NCBI RefSeq assembly: GCF_022565475.1
Contig: NZ_JAIUMR010000001.1
Span: forward strand, 186,001 to 250,000
Origin: Aliidiomarina sp.
GTDB taxonomy: Bacteria > Pseudomonadota > Gammaproteobacteria > Enterobacterales > Alteromonadaceae
Length of the DNA: 64,000 nt
Direction of reading: 5' to 3'
Part shown: positions 7,832-17,610 of the stretch, one piece after another
How the letters are laid out: each line of letters opens with the position of its first letter
How positions within the stretch are numbered: position 1 is the stretch's first letter
Position numbers and translations under genes: made by a program
Notes under the pieces: generated by a model
Told to the model about the DNA's origin: nothing
The model's input: only the letters and a program-made list of their open reading frames with translations
The model's database searches: none

Positions 7832-9537
7832 GGGTGCTCCTCGCTATTACCGAGTGCAATAACTTGATCAGCAAACGGCACAAAATCGCGGCTGTGGCTC
7901 GCAACCACCAAACACACTCCCCGTTGCTTGACTTCTCGCAATGCGCTGCAGACAAACTCGGTACTGACCTTGTCGAGTTCAGCTGTTGGTTCATCGAGTA
8001 ACATCAGGTCCGGTTTAAAACCTAGGTGAATAGCGAGTAGCCAACGTCCTAACGCAATACGTTTTGCTTCACCGCCAGAGACTCCCGCGCCAAACTCCGA
8101 CATGTTGGTGTTCAGTCCCAATGGAAAGCGTTTCAGCATCGGTTCTAAACCAAGTTGACGGCATATCTCCAACGCTTGCTCCGTCAAAGCAGCTGTTGCG
8201 CTCGGCGATAGTTGCTCAGGTTGTTGTTCAGGCGGCAAGAGCGTCGCTAAATTCGTTAACACACTCGCGTTTCTAAGCCAGGGGGTTTGCGGTAAGTAGG
8301 CGATGTTGCGCAGCCCATGCGGTCGATACTTGTTTGTAGTAGCGTCATAAAACTGTAAGCCCGGAAGCAATCCCGCGAGTAGCTGAAGTAAGGTACTTTT
8401 GCCGCTGCCGGATGGGCCTGTCAGTAACGTCAGTTGTCCAGCCTCAAGGGTCAATGCTGGATAGTGAATCGGCACCCCCCGATCCGCATACGAATAGATC
8501 AAAGGCTTTGATTGCAGCGGAAAAACACATGGCTCGCCAGCGGTCTTAACCGCCGCAGGTGCTATTTGCCGAGACAATATCGAAGCTGCGCCCAGTGCTG
8601 CAGCGCGATCATGATAATACTGCGATAGCTGGCGCAAGGGTTGAAAGAATTCAGGTGCCAAAAGTAAGATGAGTAGCCCAGAGAACAAGGTCAGACTTTC
8701 TGCTGCTGGAAACGCATAATAACCAAGTAATGAGAAACCGATATAAATAGCTATCGCGGCAATCGCAATCGCAGCAAAAAACTCAAGAACCGCTGACGAT
8801 AAGAACGCAATCCGCAAGGTCTTCATATTGAGCTCTCGGTATTCGTCATTTGCCGCATCGATGTGGCGTCGGGCCATGGGCAGTTTTTGCAACAAAAACA
8901 ACAACGTTAAATTGCGAATTCGATCAATAAATATGCCCGATAAGCGTTGAATCGAGACGAGATGCTGCTGATGCACACGCTCTGCCCCCATGCCGATCAA
9001 CGCCATGAAAAGCGGTATAAGTGGAGCGGTCACCAACAAGAATAACCCGGCTAGCCAGTTTAAATAGAAGACGACGATGAGAATGACGAAGGGCTGCCAA
9101 AACCCAAGCCACAACTGCGGCAAATAACGTCCGAAGTAGCCGGATAGATGTTCAATCGGCTCTATCAAGTCATTGGCGGCATTAGTATTCTTGTTCGACT
9201 GCCAATCCCCCTGATGAAGTTGCCACTGCCAATAGTCCAATACTTGCTGCTGAGCCCTCGTTTTCGCTTTAGTCGCTGTGCTGAGTGAAAACGATTTATA
9301 GAAAAATCCAGATACGACGCGAATAACAATGGTCAGCAATAACGTCCACCATAACCACTTTGTGTTCGCCAGCTGTTCTTGAAAAAAAGCCTCGATTAAC
9401 CAAGCGCTGAGCGCAAACTGAACCACAAGCGTAAGCGACTGAACGCTCCCAAACAAACACGACCACAACAAAGAGCGACCTGTCGTCGCTCTTAGCTGTT
9501 GTAAATAACGTTTTTCTTGAGCAAACTTCACACTCAC
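7822..9537 (-). CDS. cydD: CydD subunit of the CydDC exporter
   Basis: This 571-residue ABC exporter half has six predicted membrane segments in its first ~320 residues. They are followed by an ATPase domain with GPSGSGKST (Walker A), VSGGEAKR (signature) and LMLLDEPTAELD (Walker B/D-loop). It pairs with CydC to export glutathione or cysteine for cytochrome bd maturation. The start is GTG (9537), with a second in-frame GTG two codons later; neither has a strong Shine-Dalgarno. Only 20 bases separate it from cydB, so the order cydA-cydB-cydD-cydC is one transcription unit. Confidence 0.93.
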   Translation of the reverse strand: MSVKFAQEKRYLQQLRATTGRSLLWSCLFGSVQSLTLVVQFALSAWLIEAFFQEQLANTKWLWWTLLLTIVIRVVSGFFYKSFSLSTATKAKTRAQQQVLDYWQWQLHQGDWQSNKNTNAANDLIEPIEHLSGYFGRYLPQLWLGFWQPFVILIVVFYLNWLAGLFLLVTAPLIPLFMALIGMGAERVHQQHLVSIQRLSGIFIDRIRNLTLLFLLQKLPMARRHIDAANDEYRELNMKTLRIAFLSSAVLEFFAAIAIAAIAIYIGFSLLGYYAFPAAESLTLFSGLLILLLAPEFFQPLRQLSQYYHDRAAALGAASILSRQIAPAAVKTAGEPCVFPLQSKPLIYSYADRGVPIHYPALTLEAGQLTLLTGPSGSGKSTLLQLLAGLLPGLQFYDATTNKYRPHGLRNIAYLPQTPWLRNASVLTNLATLLPPEQQPEQLSPSATAALTEQALEICRQLGLEPMLKRFPLGLNTNMSEFGAGVSGGEAKRIALGRWLLAIHLGFKPDLMLLDEPTAELDKVSTEFVCSALREVKQRGVCLVVASHSRDFVPFADQVIALGNSEEHPCD

Positions 9538-9557
9538 CGAATTACTGCTGCCTGCAA

Positions 9558-10565
9558 TTAATGATAGCCAACGCCTGCTTTAACTTTGCCGCGGAAAACC
9601 CAATAGGTCCAAGCGGTGTAAACGAGTACAATCGGGATAACAAATAACAAGCCAAGCAACAAGAATAACTGTGACGAGTGCGCCGAAGCCGCATCCCACA
9701 ATGTATAGTTAGGCGGCACAACGTAAGGGAATTTACTCGCCAGTAGTCCCAAGTAAGTAAACAAAAACATGCCCATCGTCGCAACAAAGGGAGAGCCATC
9801 ACGACGCTGTTTGACCGAGCGTAATATCCAACCTGCACATAGCACAGCAAATAATGGCAATAGCCAAATCGCACTGATGCCATTAAACCAACGTTCTTTG
9901 ACGAACGGGTCGACAAACGGTGTCCACACACTGACCAGTGAAAACACGAGCAACACGACAATCAGCAACAGTGGCGTAATTTTGAATGCCCACTGTTGAA
10001 TACTTCCCTCCGACTTCATAATCAACCAAGTCGCACCAAGTAACGCGTATCCCGCCACTAAACCAAAACCAGTTAACAAGGTAAAAGGCGTCAGCCAGTC
10101 GAATGCGCCGCCAACATAGGCCATGTTTTCAACTCGAAAACCCTGAATATAAGCACCAACCACTGCACCTTGAGCAAAAGCGGCGACGGTTGAGCCAATG
10201 GCAAATGACCAATTCCATAAATAGCGCGAGCGCTTCGCCTTAAAGCGAAACTCAAAGGCAATGCCACGGAAGATCAAACCCGCAAGCATCAGAAACACAC
10301 CAATATAGAGCGCTGGCAAAAACACCGCATAGACCAGTGGAAATGCCGCCAGTAAACCTGCGCCGCCAAGAATGAGCCAAGTCTCGTTACCGTCCCATAC
10401 TGGCGCAACTGAGTTCATCATAACATCCCGAGCCTCTTCACTTGGTGCGAATGGAAACAATACACCAAGACCTAAGTCGAAACCGTCCATGAGTACATAC
10501 ATAATGACGCCGAACGCGATGATAGCGGCCCAAATAATGGTTAAATCAAAAACTGGTTCACTCAT
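9558..10565 (-). CDS. cydB: Cytochrome bd-type quinol oxidase subunit II
   Basis: This 335-residue membrane protein begins MSEPVFDLTIIWAAIIAFGV and has the CydB fold, with GFDLGLGVLFPF, WDGNETWLILGG and FPYVVPP segments. With CydA it forms the quinol:oxygen oxidoreductase of the inner membrane. The track start is eight codons too early: the ATG at 10565 overlaps the cydA stop in an ATGA junction, typical of coupled translation. The length fits the cyanide-insensitive oxidase (CioB-like) branch. No small cydX gene exists between it and cydD. Confidence 0.95.
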   Translation of the reverse strand: MSEPVFDLTIIWAAIIAFGVIMYVLMDGFDLGLGVLFPFAPSEEARDVMMNSVAPVWDGNETWLILGGAGLLAAFPLVYAVFLPALYIGVFLMLAGLIFRGIAFEFRFKAKRSRYLWNWSFAIGSTVAAFAQGAVVGAYIQGFRVENMAYVGGAFDWLTPFTLLTGFGLVAGYALLGATWLIMKSEGSIQQWAFKITPLLLIVVLLVFSLVSVWTPFVDPFVKERWFNGISAIWLLPLFAVLCAGWILRSVKQRRDGSPFVATMGMFLFTYLGLLASKFPYVVPPNYTLWDAASAHSSQLFLLLGLLFVIPIVLVYTAWTYWVFRGKVKAGVGYH

Positions 10566-11968
10566 GACTGTTGCTCCTCTTCTTCCCAAGACGCACTAGC
10601 TGCAGAAAATGGCCGCTTCGCACGTTGTGACGGGCTTGCTGTGGTCATTTCATGCTCAGGGGCGAGGCCAACACGTAAGACCCGCATGAGGTAATACAAA
10701 CCCGCGGCAAATACAATTGAGTAAACGATGATATAGCCAATCAAAGTAAACAACGCCATACCACCGGTCAGTGATGGTGTGAGTCCTTCTGCATGGGTCA
10801 TCACTTCATAAATTAACCACGGTGCACGACCGACTTCAGTGACAAACCAGCCAGCCAATACAGCAATGAACGGCGTCACCGCCATTAAGCGCAATCCTTG
10901 CAAGAACCAGCGAGTTCTTGTGTAGGCTTGTCGGCGGCGTAAGACTAAGCCAGCGATAGCAAAAACTAACATCAATACACCAATGCCGACCATAATACGG
11001 AATGCCCAAAAAACAATCGCAACGGGTGGTTGCTCCTCCCGTGGAACTTCATTTAGACCCTGCACTTCACCGTCCCAGTCATGGGTCAGGATATAGCTGG
11101 CAAGCCGCGGAATACCGACCTCGAAATGATTGGTTTGTGCCTCTTGATCCGGCCACGCGAATAGCAACAGTGGTGCCCCACGTTGCGTTTCCCAGACACC
11201 TTCCATAGCCGCAACTTTAGTGGGTTGGTGCGCAAAAGTATTCAGCCCGTGAATATCACCAACGATAACTTGTGCGGGAGCAGCAAACAAAATTAACCAA
11301 AGCGACATCGACAATGCCCGTTTATGGACATCGGCGTCTTTATTGCGAAGCAGGTACCAAGCACTCACACCGGCGACCACAAAGGCACCGGTTAAAAATG
11401 AGGCTAAGCCCATATGGAAGAAACGCGGGGCTAAGCTTGCATTAAATATGGCCTCGCTCCAGCTGGTTACATAGACCAAACCATCGCGGATCTCGAAACC
11501 CGCGGGTGTCTGCATCCAACTGTTCGCTGATAAAATCCAAAACGAAGAAATAAAGGTACCTGTTGCCACCATGACTGCGGAGAAAAAGTGAATACCCTGG
11601 GGTACCTTGCCACGGCCAAAAAGCAACACGCCTAAAAACGCTGCTTCGAGGAAAAATGCTGTAATCACCTCATAACTAAGCACCGGTCCAAGGAAGTTGG
11701 CGCCAGCGTAGGCAAAATTACTCCAGTTCGTACCGAACTGAAAGGCCATCACAATGCCTGACACCACGCCCATGCCAAAGACCACGGCAAAGACCTGAAT
11801 CCAGAACCGCGATAGACGTTCCCAAACCGGGTTTTGCGTGCGCCATGACAGGCCTTCCAAGAGCGCGATAAATGAGGCTAAACCAATAGTAAATACAGGA
11901 AATATCGCATGAAAGGACACGACAAACGCAAACTGAATTCGTGAGAGAATGAGCGGATCAAGATCCAT
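10562..11968 (-). CDS. cydA: Cytochrome bd-type quinol oxidase subunit I, short Q-loop (CIO-like)
   Basis: This 468-residue heme-binding subunit carries the early His of FHAIFPVFTIG (heme b595 ligand region). The quinol-binding motif GDIHGLNTFAHQPTKVAAMEG has the conserved Lys and Glu, and FWAFRIMVG is also present. The E. coli enzyme is about 522 residues with a long Q-loop. The shorter length and the GIPRLASYILTHDWDGEV segment match the cyanide-insensitive oxidase type. It oxidises quinol and reduces oxygen with high affinity or under stress, without pumping protons. A GGAG Shine-Dalgarno lies 6 bases before the ATG. It heads the cydABDC operon and is transcribed divergently from sbcD. Confidence 0.95.
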   Translation of the reverse strand: MDLDPLILSRIQFAFVVSFHAIFPVFTIGLASFIALLEGLSWRTQNPVWERLSRFWIQVFAVVFGMGVVSGIVMAFQFGTNWSNFAYAGANFLGPVLSYEVITAFFLEAAFLGVLLFGRGKVPQGIHFFSAVMVATGTFISSFWILSANSWMQTPAGFEIRDGLVYVTSWSEAIFNASLAPRFFHMGLASFLTGAFVVAGVSAWYLLRNKDADVHKRALSMSLWLILFAAPAQVIVGDIHGLNTFAHQPTKVAAMEGVWETQRGAPLLLFAWPDQEAQTNHFEVGIPRLASYILTHDWDGEVQGLNEVPREEQPPVAIVFWAFRIMVGIGVLMLVFAIAGLVLRRRQAYTRTRWFLQGLRLMAVTPFIAVLAGWFVTEVGRAPWLIYEVMTHAEGLTPSLTGGMALFTLIGYIIVYSIVFAAGLYYLMRVLRVGLAPEHEMTTASPSQRAKRPFSAASASWEEEEQQS

Positions 11969-12013
11969 CGTTAACTCCTATGAACAGAGAACTATCGCTA
12001 ATTAGGTATCTTC

Positions 12014-12042
12014 ATACTATACGCCCATTTAGAGAGAAACAA
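12014..12042 (-). promoter_or_regulatory. Putative cydA promoter
   Basis: On the minus strand, TTGTTT (12037-12042) and TAGTAT (12014-12019) are separated by 17 bases, upstream of the cydA Shine-Dalgarno. I looked for an FNR site (TTGAT-N4-ATCAA) and found only isolated half-sites, so oxygen control is not shown. Confidence 0.4.
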
Positions 12043-12078
12043 ATAGGTTCTTGATGTGACAAATTAACTCAATGCGCA

Positions 12079-12106
12079 TGGTTTAATCAGCCACTTTTGC
12101 TAGAAT
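12079..12106 (+). promoter_or_regulatory. Putative sbcDC promoter
   Basis: TGGTTT (12079-12084) and TAGAAT (12101-12106) are spaced by 16 bases and lie 41 bases before the sbcD start. The -10 is good and the -35 is weak. It lies back to back with the putative cydA promoter. Confidence 0.4.
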
Positions 12107-12147
12107 CGTGCTACTCATTTAGCGTATCACGCACAAGGAATGTTTCG

Positions 12148-13317
12148 ATGAAATTATTGCACACGTCTGATTGGCATCTCGGTCGCATTTTTAACCAACA
12201 TTCTTTGCTTGACGATCAAGCTTATGTTTTGTCTCAGATTATTGAGCAAGCACGGGAACACCAAGTGGATGCGGTCATCGTCGCCGGTGATATTTATGAT
12301 CGCGCCCTTCCACCCACGGATGCAGTCAAGTTACTCGACCAGACCTTAAACACGTTTATTCATGAATTAAGGATTCCGGTGATTATGATTTCCGGTAACC
12401 ACGACGGCGCGCAACGATTAGGGTTTGCCGCGAACCTTTTAAAACAAAGTGGCTTACACCTATTTACCTCATTTGACGATTTACTCAACCCTGTGGTGCT
12501 TCCCGCCGCATTTGGCCAACTGGTCATTTGGGGCATTCCATATTGTGATCCAGAGTCCGTCAATGATTACTTTGACGTTAAGGTCGTCGATCATCAAGGT
12601 GCTCAAGAACTCGTGACCAGTTTGCTCAAACAACATATCACTGAGAACTATGGCGATAACTGTGCCCACGTGGTGGTTAGTCACAGCTTTATAGCCGGTG
12701 CGAGTACCAGCGAATCGGAACGGCCATTAAGTATTGGAGGCGCCGAATGTGTCGACGCCGATTTATTCAAAGACTTCGCCTACACTGCGCTGGGTCACCT
12801 GCATCAAGCTCAGTTCAAGGGCTATGCACATGTTCGTTATAGTGGCTCGCCGCTGAAATACAGCTTTTCCGAAGTCAATCAGAAGAAATCGACAACGTTA
12901 GTGTCTTTTCAAGCCGACCAAAGTTGTAAGTGTACCCTATTGCCACTCCAGCCTCGCCGTGATGTCCGAGTTATTGAAGGGGCATTTGACGACATTCTCG
13001 CCGCTGGTGCAGAAGATCCGCATCGGCACGATTATGTGCACATTACCATCACCGACAAAGAAGCAATTCTTGATCCGCTCGCACGCCTACGGAATGCCTA
13101 TCCGAATATCTTGGGCTTTAGTAAAGCCACGCTCGAGCGTGGCCACAATAACCATCGGCAAACCCGTGAACAGTTAGCCCGCCCTCATTTGGACATCATC
13201 GCCGACTTTTACAAAAACATGAAAGGTGAAACACTCAATAACGAGCAGCGCCAGCTACTCGCAGACCTCTTGGATGAAATGAATAAGGCCGAGCCAGAGA
13301 TGAGGGGCACGCGATGA
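12148..13317 (+). CDS. sbcD: Exonuclease SbcCD, nuclease subunit SbcD
   Basis: The 389-residue Mre11-type phosphoesterase starts at MKLLHTSDWHLGR, where AAGGA lies 7 bases before the ATG. The track start at 12097 adds 17 unlikely residues. Metal-binding motifs are visible in order: DWHLG, AGDIYDR, SGNHDG, VVSHSF and GHLH. With SbcC it forms a Mn-dependent nuclease that cleaves DNA hairpins and palindromes and processes double-strand ends. The sbcD stop overlaps the sbcC start in an ATGA junction. Because sbcC is interrupted, this subunit may lack a normal partner. Confidence 0.95.
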   Translation: MKLLHTSDWHLGRIFNQHSLLDDQAYVLSQIIEQAREHQVDAVIVAGDIYDRALPPTDAVKLLDQTLNTFIHELRIPVIMISGNHDGAQRLGFAANLLKQSGLHLFTSFDDLLNPVVLPAAFGQLVIWGIPYCDPESVNDYFDVKVVDHQGAQELVTSLLKQHITENYGDNCAHVVVSHSFIAGASTSESERPLSIGGAECVDADLFKDFAYTALGHLHQAQFKGYAHVRYSGSPLKYSFSEVNQKKSTTLVSFQADQSCKCTLLPLQPRRDVRVIEGAFDDILAAGAEDPHRHDYVHITITDKEAILDPLARLRNAYPNILGFSKATLERGHNNHRQTREQLARPHLDIIADFYKNMKGETLNNEQRQLLADLLDEMNKAEPEMRGTR

Positions 13318-13919
13318 AGTCACTTTTTTTGCAGATGACCGCGTTCGGGCCTTTTGCCGCGACTCAGTCCATCCATTTCACCGATCTCGGTGACAACCCA
13401 CTGTTCCTCATCAATGGTCCAACGGGTGCAGGAAAAACAAGCATTCTCGACGCAATCGCTTTTGCATTATATGGAAAAACCACCGGCGATCGCAGTGCTG
13501 ATGCGATGCGTTGTCACCATGCGGCGAATGATGTAGAAACAGAAGTGATATTTATTTTCGCACTCGCTGATAAAATTTATCGCGTCGATCGCAAACCAAC
13601 TCAAACCACCAAAGCAAAACGTGGCGATGGTCTAACCACGCGACAAGCGAGTGCGAACTTATATCAAGTTACAGCAGAGTCCGGCCACTCCCCTTTAAGC
13701 TGGCCGACCACACTATTGAGCTCGAGTTCGGTGACGCAAGCCAACGCCAAAGTCGAACAACTTATTGGACTTAACGACAGTCAATTTCGCCAAGTTGTAG
13801 TGTTACCGCAGGGGCAATTCCGCGAGCTCCTGGTTGCGAACTCGCAAAGCCGTGAGACCATACTTGCGAGTCTTTTCCAAACCGAAACCTTTAAACGAAT
13901 CGAAGAGGCTGTGACTTAA
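13314..13919 (+). pseudogene. sbcC: sbcC 5' part, ended by an in-frame TAA
   Basis: Encodes the first 201 residues of the SbcC ATPase: MKSLFLQMTAFGPFA, Walker A GPTGAGKTS and the Q-loop region VVLPQGQFRELL. The frame stops at TAA (13917-13919). It then continues in the same frame through RAKSVNNDYQRLK into the 818-residue downstream ORF. One C-to-T change from CAA (Gln) would explain the stop. Alone this fragment lacks the coiled coil, zinc hook and Walker B half. It may be a real nonsense mutation, a sequencing error, or a site of stop readthrough. SbcD-SbcC translation is coupled by the 4-base overlap. Confidence 0.85.
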
Positions 13920-13931
13920 CGCGCCAAATCA

Positions 13932-16388
13932 GTGAACAACGATTACCAGCGCCTCAAGCAAAATCTAACCAGCCTGATTACTGAAATCGGTTATGAGACC
14001 ATCGAACAGCTTGACGCTGCTATCGTTGAGGAAAAAGTCCCGCTGAAACAGGCGAACGAAGAGCTAAAGGCAGTAAAGAGCGCCCATGACCAAGCAAAAT
14101 CGGCGTTAACTCGCGCAGAAGAATTACAAAAACGTTTCTTGAATTTACGGGCGAGTCAGCAACAGTTGACGGAACTCGACCAACAACGCGAACAGATTGC
14201 CGAGTTCGAACGACAACTCGCTGAATATGAGAAAGCAAACAAATTACGACAAGCGTGGAACGATTTGGAGAAAGCAGAGCAACAGTTGAACACGCGAAAA
14301 CTCGCCGACAATGAAGCAGTCCATGCGCGTCAGCAATCGTTGCAATTACTCGAGGACGCTCGCGCCCGTGCTCTTGACGTTGTCGAGCATCCGCACCATA
14401 TTGAGCAGCTGGCTGCTGAAATTAGCCAATTGAACACACATCTAAAGCAGCTTGAGCAGCTGCACTTATTACAGCAGCAACGAGCCAATACCAGTGCTGC
14501 GCGCCAGCAGATTGCTGCGCAACTCACGCAATCAAACCAGCAGAAAGCCCAGCTACGCGACGCCTACGATAGCGCTGAAAAAGAGCTCGAGCGCCTCCAA
14601 CAAACGGTTGACCAACACGTTAATATCGATGCCATGCGAACCAAGCTCGCCCAACAAATAAAACTGGCAAAAAGTGTTCAAACCCTCAGTGAACGTCGCA
14701 AAAGTACTACTCAGGACATAGAAAAAATCACAGTCGATTTGCAGACGGCAGAGAAAGAACTTAACGCTGCCATACAACAAAGTAAAACCTTGCAGTTACA
14801 GTGGTACACAGAACAAGCCAGTGTCCTCGCCCATGAATTACAACCGGGGCAACCCTGTATGGTCTGTGGTAGCAAGGACCATCCGCATCCTGCCCTTGCG
14901 CAGGATGTGAATCAACTTGTTAGCCAAGCACAATTAGAACAAGCAGAGATAACCGTGCAATCACGGCGCAAGCAGGTGTACCAGATCGAGCAACAACGAG
15001 CCAGCAAAGTACAGCAATTGGACGAACTCGATGCCCGCAGTGGAGAGCTTATCGACGAGCTTGGTACAGCAGCTGATCGACCTTTACCAACCTTAATGTC
15101 CGAGCTCGAGCAATTGGAGAACACTGAGCGTCAGCAAGTACTCGAACGCGAACGGCACATCAAGTTGGCGAAACGAATCCGAGCGTTACAAAATGAATTG
15201 TCAACGCTACAGCAAGGCGACGAACAACTGCAACAATCGTTACAGCAATATGAGAGCCAAATTGCTGGATTTGATGGTCAAATCCGTGTGCTTGATCCCA
15301 ATCAAACTCTTGCCTCAGCGTCCCTTGACTCGTTACAACAACAAATCGACCAACAGCAGAATAAGCGAGAGAAACTGCAACACGAATATAAGAGTACCGA
15401 GCAGCAAGTCCGAGAGCGAGAGCAGCACTATGCCAATGCAGTGAACAGCGCTGATATTGCCAAACGCGAACTCATCACAGCTGAACAGCAATTTAGCCAA
15501 GCTCAAATGCACTGGCAAAGTGAGCTCAATCATTCGACATTTACGGATGTCGCAGCGTTTAAAAAAGCCTTACTAACGCAGGCTGAGGTCGAGCGTATCG
15601 CAATGACTGTGAGCGATTATCAACGTCGGAGAATAACCACAGAAAGTCAGATTGAACAAGAGCAGAAAGCAATAGGAACACAGGTCCAGCCCGATCTCGA
15701 GCAATTGCAATTACAACAAGAAACAGTCGCACAGCAAGAAAGGGAACAACAAGCTGCATTCAATACGCTGACGAAACGGATGAGCATTCTCGAACACGCT
15801 CAACAGAGCTTCCGTAAACGCGAGCGAGCGGCTCAGACCCTCGTCGAGGAATACAAAGTAATCGGCGAACTCGCTCAAACCTTGAGCGGCGACAACGAAT
15901 CTCGAATTAGCTTACAGCGCTTTGTTCTCGCCGTGCTGTTAGATGATGTTCTGCATGAGGCATCGGCGCGCCTACAACAAATGACGGCCAATCGATTCAG
16001 TCTGATTCGTGGCCAGGATGTCGGGGATCGCCGTAAACATAGTGGACTTGACCTCATGATCAACGACAGTTATACCGGCCAAGAACGTGAGGTCAACACC
16101 CTATCGGGAGGTGAAAGTTTCATGGCTGCATTGGCGTTAGCGCTCGGTCTTTCCGACGTGGTGCAAAGCTATGCGGGTGGTATTCGCATTGAAACACTCT
16201 TCATTGACGAAGGCTTCGGTAGCCTCGACAGTGAGGCACTGGACTTAGCAATTGACGTCTTGGCAAGCCTACGTGCCAGCGGACGCACGATTGGTATTAT
16301 TTCGCATGTGCATGAACTTAAACAGCGTATTCACAAGCGGATTGACGTCGTCCGTGAAGCAAACGGTAGCTATCTCAAAATGAGGTAA
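13932..16388 (+). pseudogene. sbcC: sbcC 3' part: coiled coils, zinc hook and C-terminal ATPase half
   Basis: This 818-residue remainder is in the same frame as the 5' part; codons 13314-16388 would give 1024 residues, normal for SbcC. It contains two long Gln/Glu-rich coiled coils around a zinc hook (QPCMVCGSKDHPHP), then signature LSGGES, Walker B LFIDEGFGSLD and the switch IISHVHEL. The track start is a GTG five codons after the stop. GAGG sits too far upstream to be a good Shine-Dalgarno for it, so independent translation is doubtful. Conservation of the whole 3' part indicates a recent lesion or an assembly error. The gene ends directly against the convergent VOC gene with no gap. Confidence 0.85.
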
Positions 16389-16859
16389 CTACGAGCTCGG
16401 TGAAACCTGTTCGTGCTCAGGGGGTGTAATCTTATATTCCTGCCACAACTGGATTGGATTACCCTCTGGGTCCTCTAGCCGTGCAAAGCGACCGTTAGGG
16501 TAAGTATTCGGATCAACATCAACCTCAATACCAGCGGCCTGCAATTGAGCGACCATCGCATCTAAATCACGTACCCGAAAATTAATCATCCACTGTTGTT
16601 CCGGATCGCCAAAATAGGTAGAACTCTGAGCAAAGACGCCAAATATGGTCGTGCCGCCTTGTTGTTGCCAAGGCTCTTCCTCATAAGTACTTGGCGTACG
16701 CTTCACGCCGAGATGTTCCTCATACCATGCAATCAAAGCTTGCTGGTCATTTGCTTTAAAGAAAAAGCCACCAAAACCCAGAACGTGCTCGCGTTCAGCA
16801 GCGAGTGACGGTGTACTTGCTAGCAAACATAGCAACAAACCCAATAAAGTTTTCATCAT
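16389..16859 (-). CDS. Exported VOC/glyoxalase-fold protein
   Basis: About 156 residues from ATG 16859, which has AAGGA 7 bases upstream. The track start is a GTG at 16874 overlapping the upstream stop. A signal peptide (MKTLLGLLLCLLASTPSLAA) precedes one vicinal-oxygen-chelate domain with GFGGFFFKANDQQALIAWY and a C-terminal LEDPEGNPIQLWQ motif. VOC proteins include glyoxalase I, dioxygenases and resistance proteins. A periplasmic copy is less common, and the substrate cannot be assigned. The final Glu of the domain is present, but I cannot confirm a full set of metal ligands. It is the last gene of the sdhE-ygfX cluster. Confidence 0.82.
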   Translation of the reverse strand: MMKTLLGLLLCLLASTPSLAAEREHVLGFGGFFFKANDQQALIAWYEEHLGVKRTPSTYEEEPWQQQGGTTIFGVFAQSSTYFGDPEQQWMINFRVRDLDAMVAQLQAAGIEVDVDPNTYPNGRFARLEDPEGNPIQLWQEYKITPPEHEQVSPSS

Positions 16860-16870
16860 GCAATTATCCT

Positions 16871-17368
16871 TCACTCAACAGAGGATTTTTTACCTTCCAC
16901 AAACGTATTCTGTACCCTTTTCGACAGCAATAAATAGGGAATCCAAATACATGCCGTGATGAGTAACCGGACTAAATCAATCCATGTTGCCCTTTCGACT
17001 AACGGTTGTTCACCAAACAAAAGGCTAACCATCCAACTATCGACTAACACATAAACAATCGAAACACTTAAAACCGTGATGTAGACCCGAGGAAACCAAT
17101 GATGCTTACTGAAAAATAGATAAATTAAATACAGCGAAGCAATTAACATGGCGAAATGATAAAACATTTCAAAACGCACAATAGTCAGCCACCACGGATG
17201 ATAAAACTCAGAGCCAGGTGTCGTGAACTGTTCAACATCGATACTCGATAACAACGCGTTGAACATCGGCAAGTCGACCGAGAGCAAACGTATGGGTGTT
17301 AAGAACAAACCCAATGCCAGCAACAGCAGCCATCCACCAAGTCCCTTTACTTCTTTTTCATCGGCCAT
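16871..17368 (-). CDS. DUF2569 family inner-membrane protein
   Basis: This 165-residue protein has four predicted membrane helices. It starts with the family hallmark GLGGWLLLLALGLFLTPI and ends with WIPYLLLSKRVQNTFV, as in E. coli YdgK-type DUF2569 proteins. The function of the family is unknown. It lies between the small lipoprotein and the VOC gene in a minus-strand run, and its stop overlaps the possible GTG start of the latter. Confidence 0.82.
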   Translation of the reverse strand: MADEKEVKGLGGWLLLLALGLFLTPIRLLSVDLPMFNALLSSIDVEQFTTPGSEFYHPWWLTIVRFEMFYHFAMLIASLYLIYLFFSKHHWFPRVYITVLSVSIVYVLVDSWMVSLLFGEQPLVERATWIDLVRLLITACIWIPYLLLSKRVQNTFVEGKKSSVE

Positions 17369-17398
17369 GCCGGCAATTCCTTGTTGGTTCGCTATCGA

Positions 17399-17593
17399 TT
17401 ATTCAATAACTTCACGGCGTCGCCGCTGATAGTCTTCATAGGACGGTTCAACTTCGCGAAAGCATTCAGCTTGTTGTGCGGGTGGTAAATGACGGCATTC
17501 ATTGCGTTTACTTTCTTGGGTCACATCGAAGAGTTGTCGACCACTACACCCAGATAATATAACAATAAGACCGACGAAGAACATAACTCGCAT
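17399..17593 (-). CDS. Small lipoprotein, unknown function
   Basis: About 64 residues from ATG 17593 (GGAG Shine-Dalgarno 7 bases upstream; the track uses an earlier GTG). The signal FFVGLIVILSGC ends in a lipobox. The short hydrophilic tail contains two more cysteines (ECRHLPPAQQAECF), an arrangement that could form a disulphide. No family recognised. It lies 17 bases after ygfX in the same direction. Confidence 0.65.
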   Translation of the reverse strand: MRVMFFVGLIVILSGCSGRQLFDVTQESKRNECRHLPPAQQAECFREVEPSYEDYQRRRREVIE

Positions 17594-17610
17594 AGGTGAC
17601 TCCACTCAAA

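Noticed and set aside
12000-12080. Possible FNR site upstream of cydA
   Set aside because: Only unpaired half-sites (TTGAT, TTGAG) with wrong spacing.
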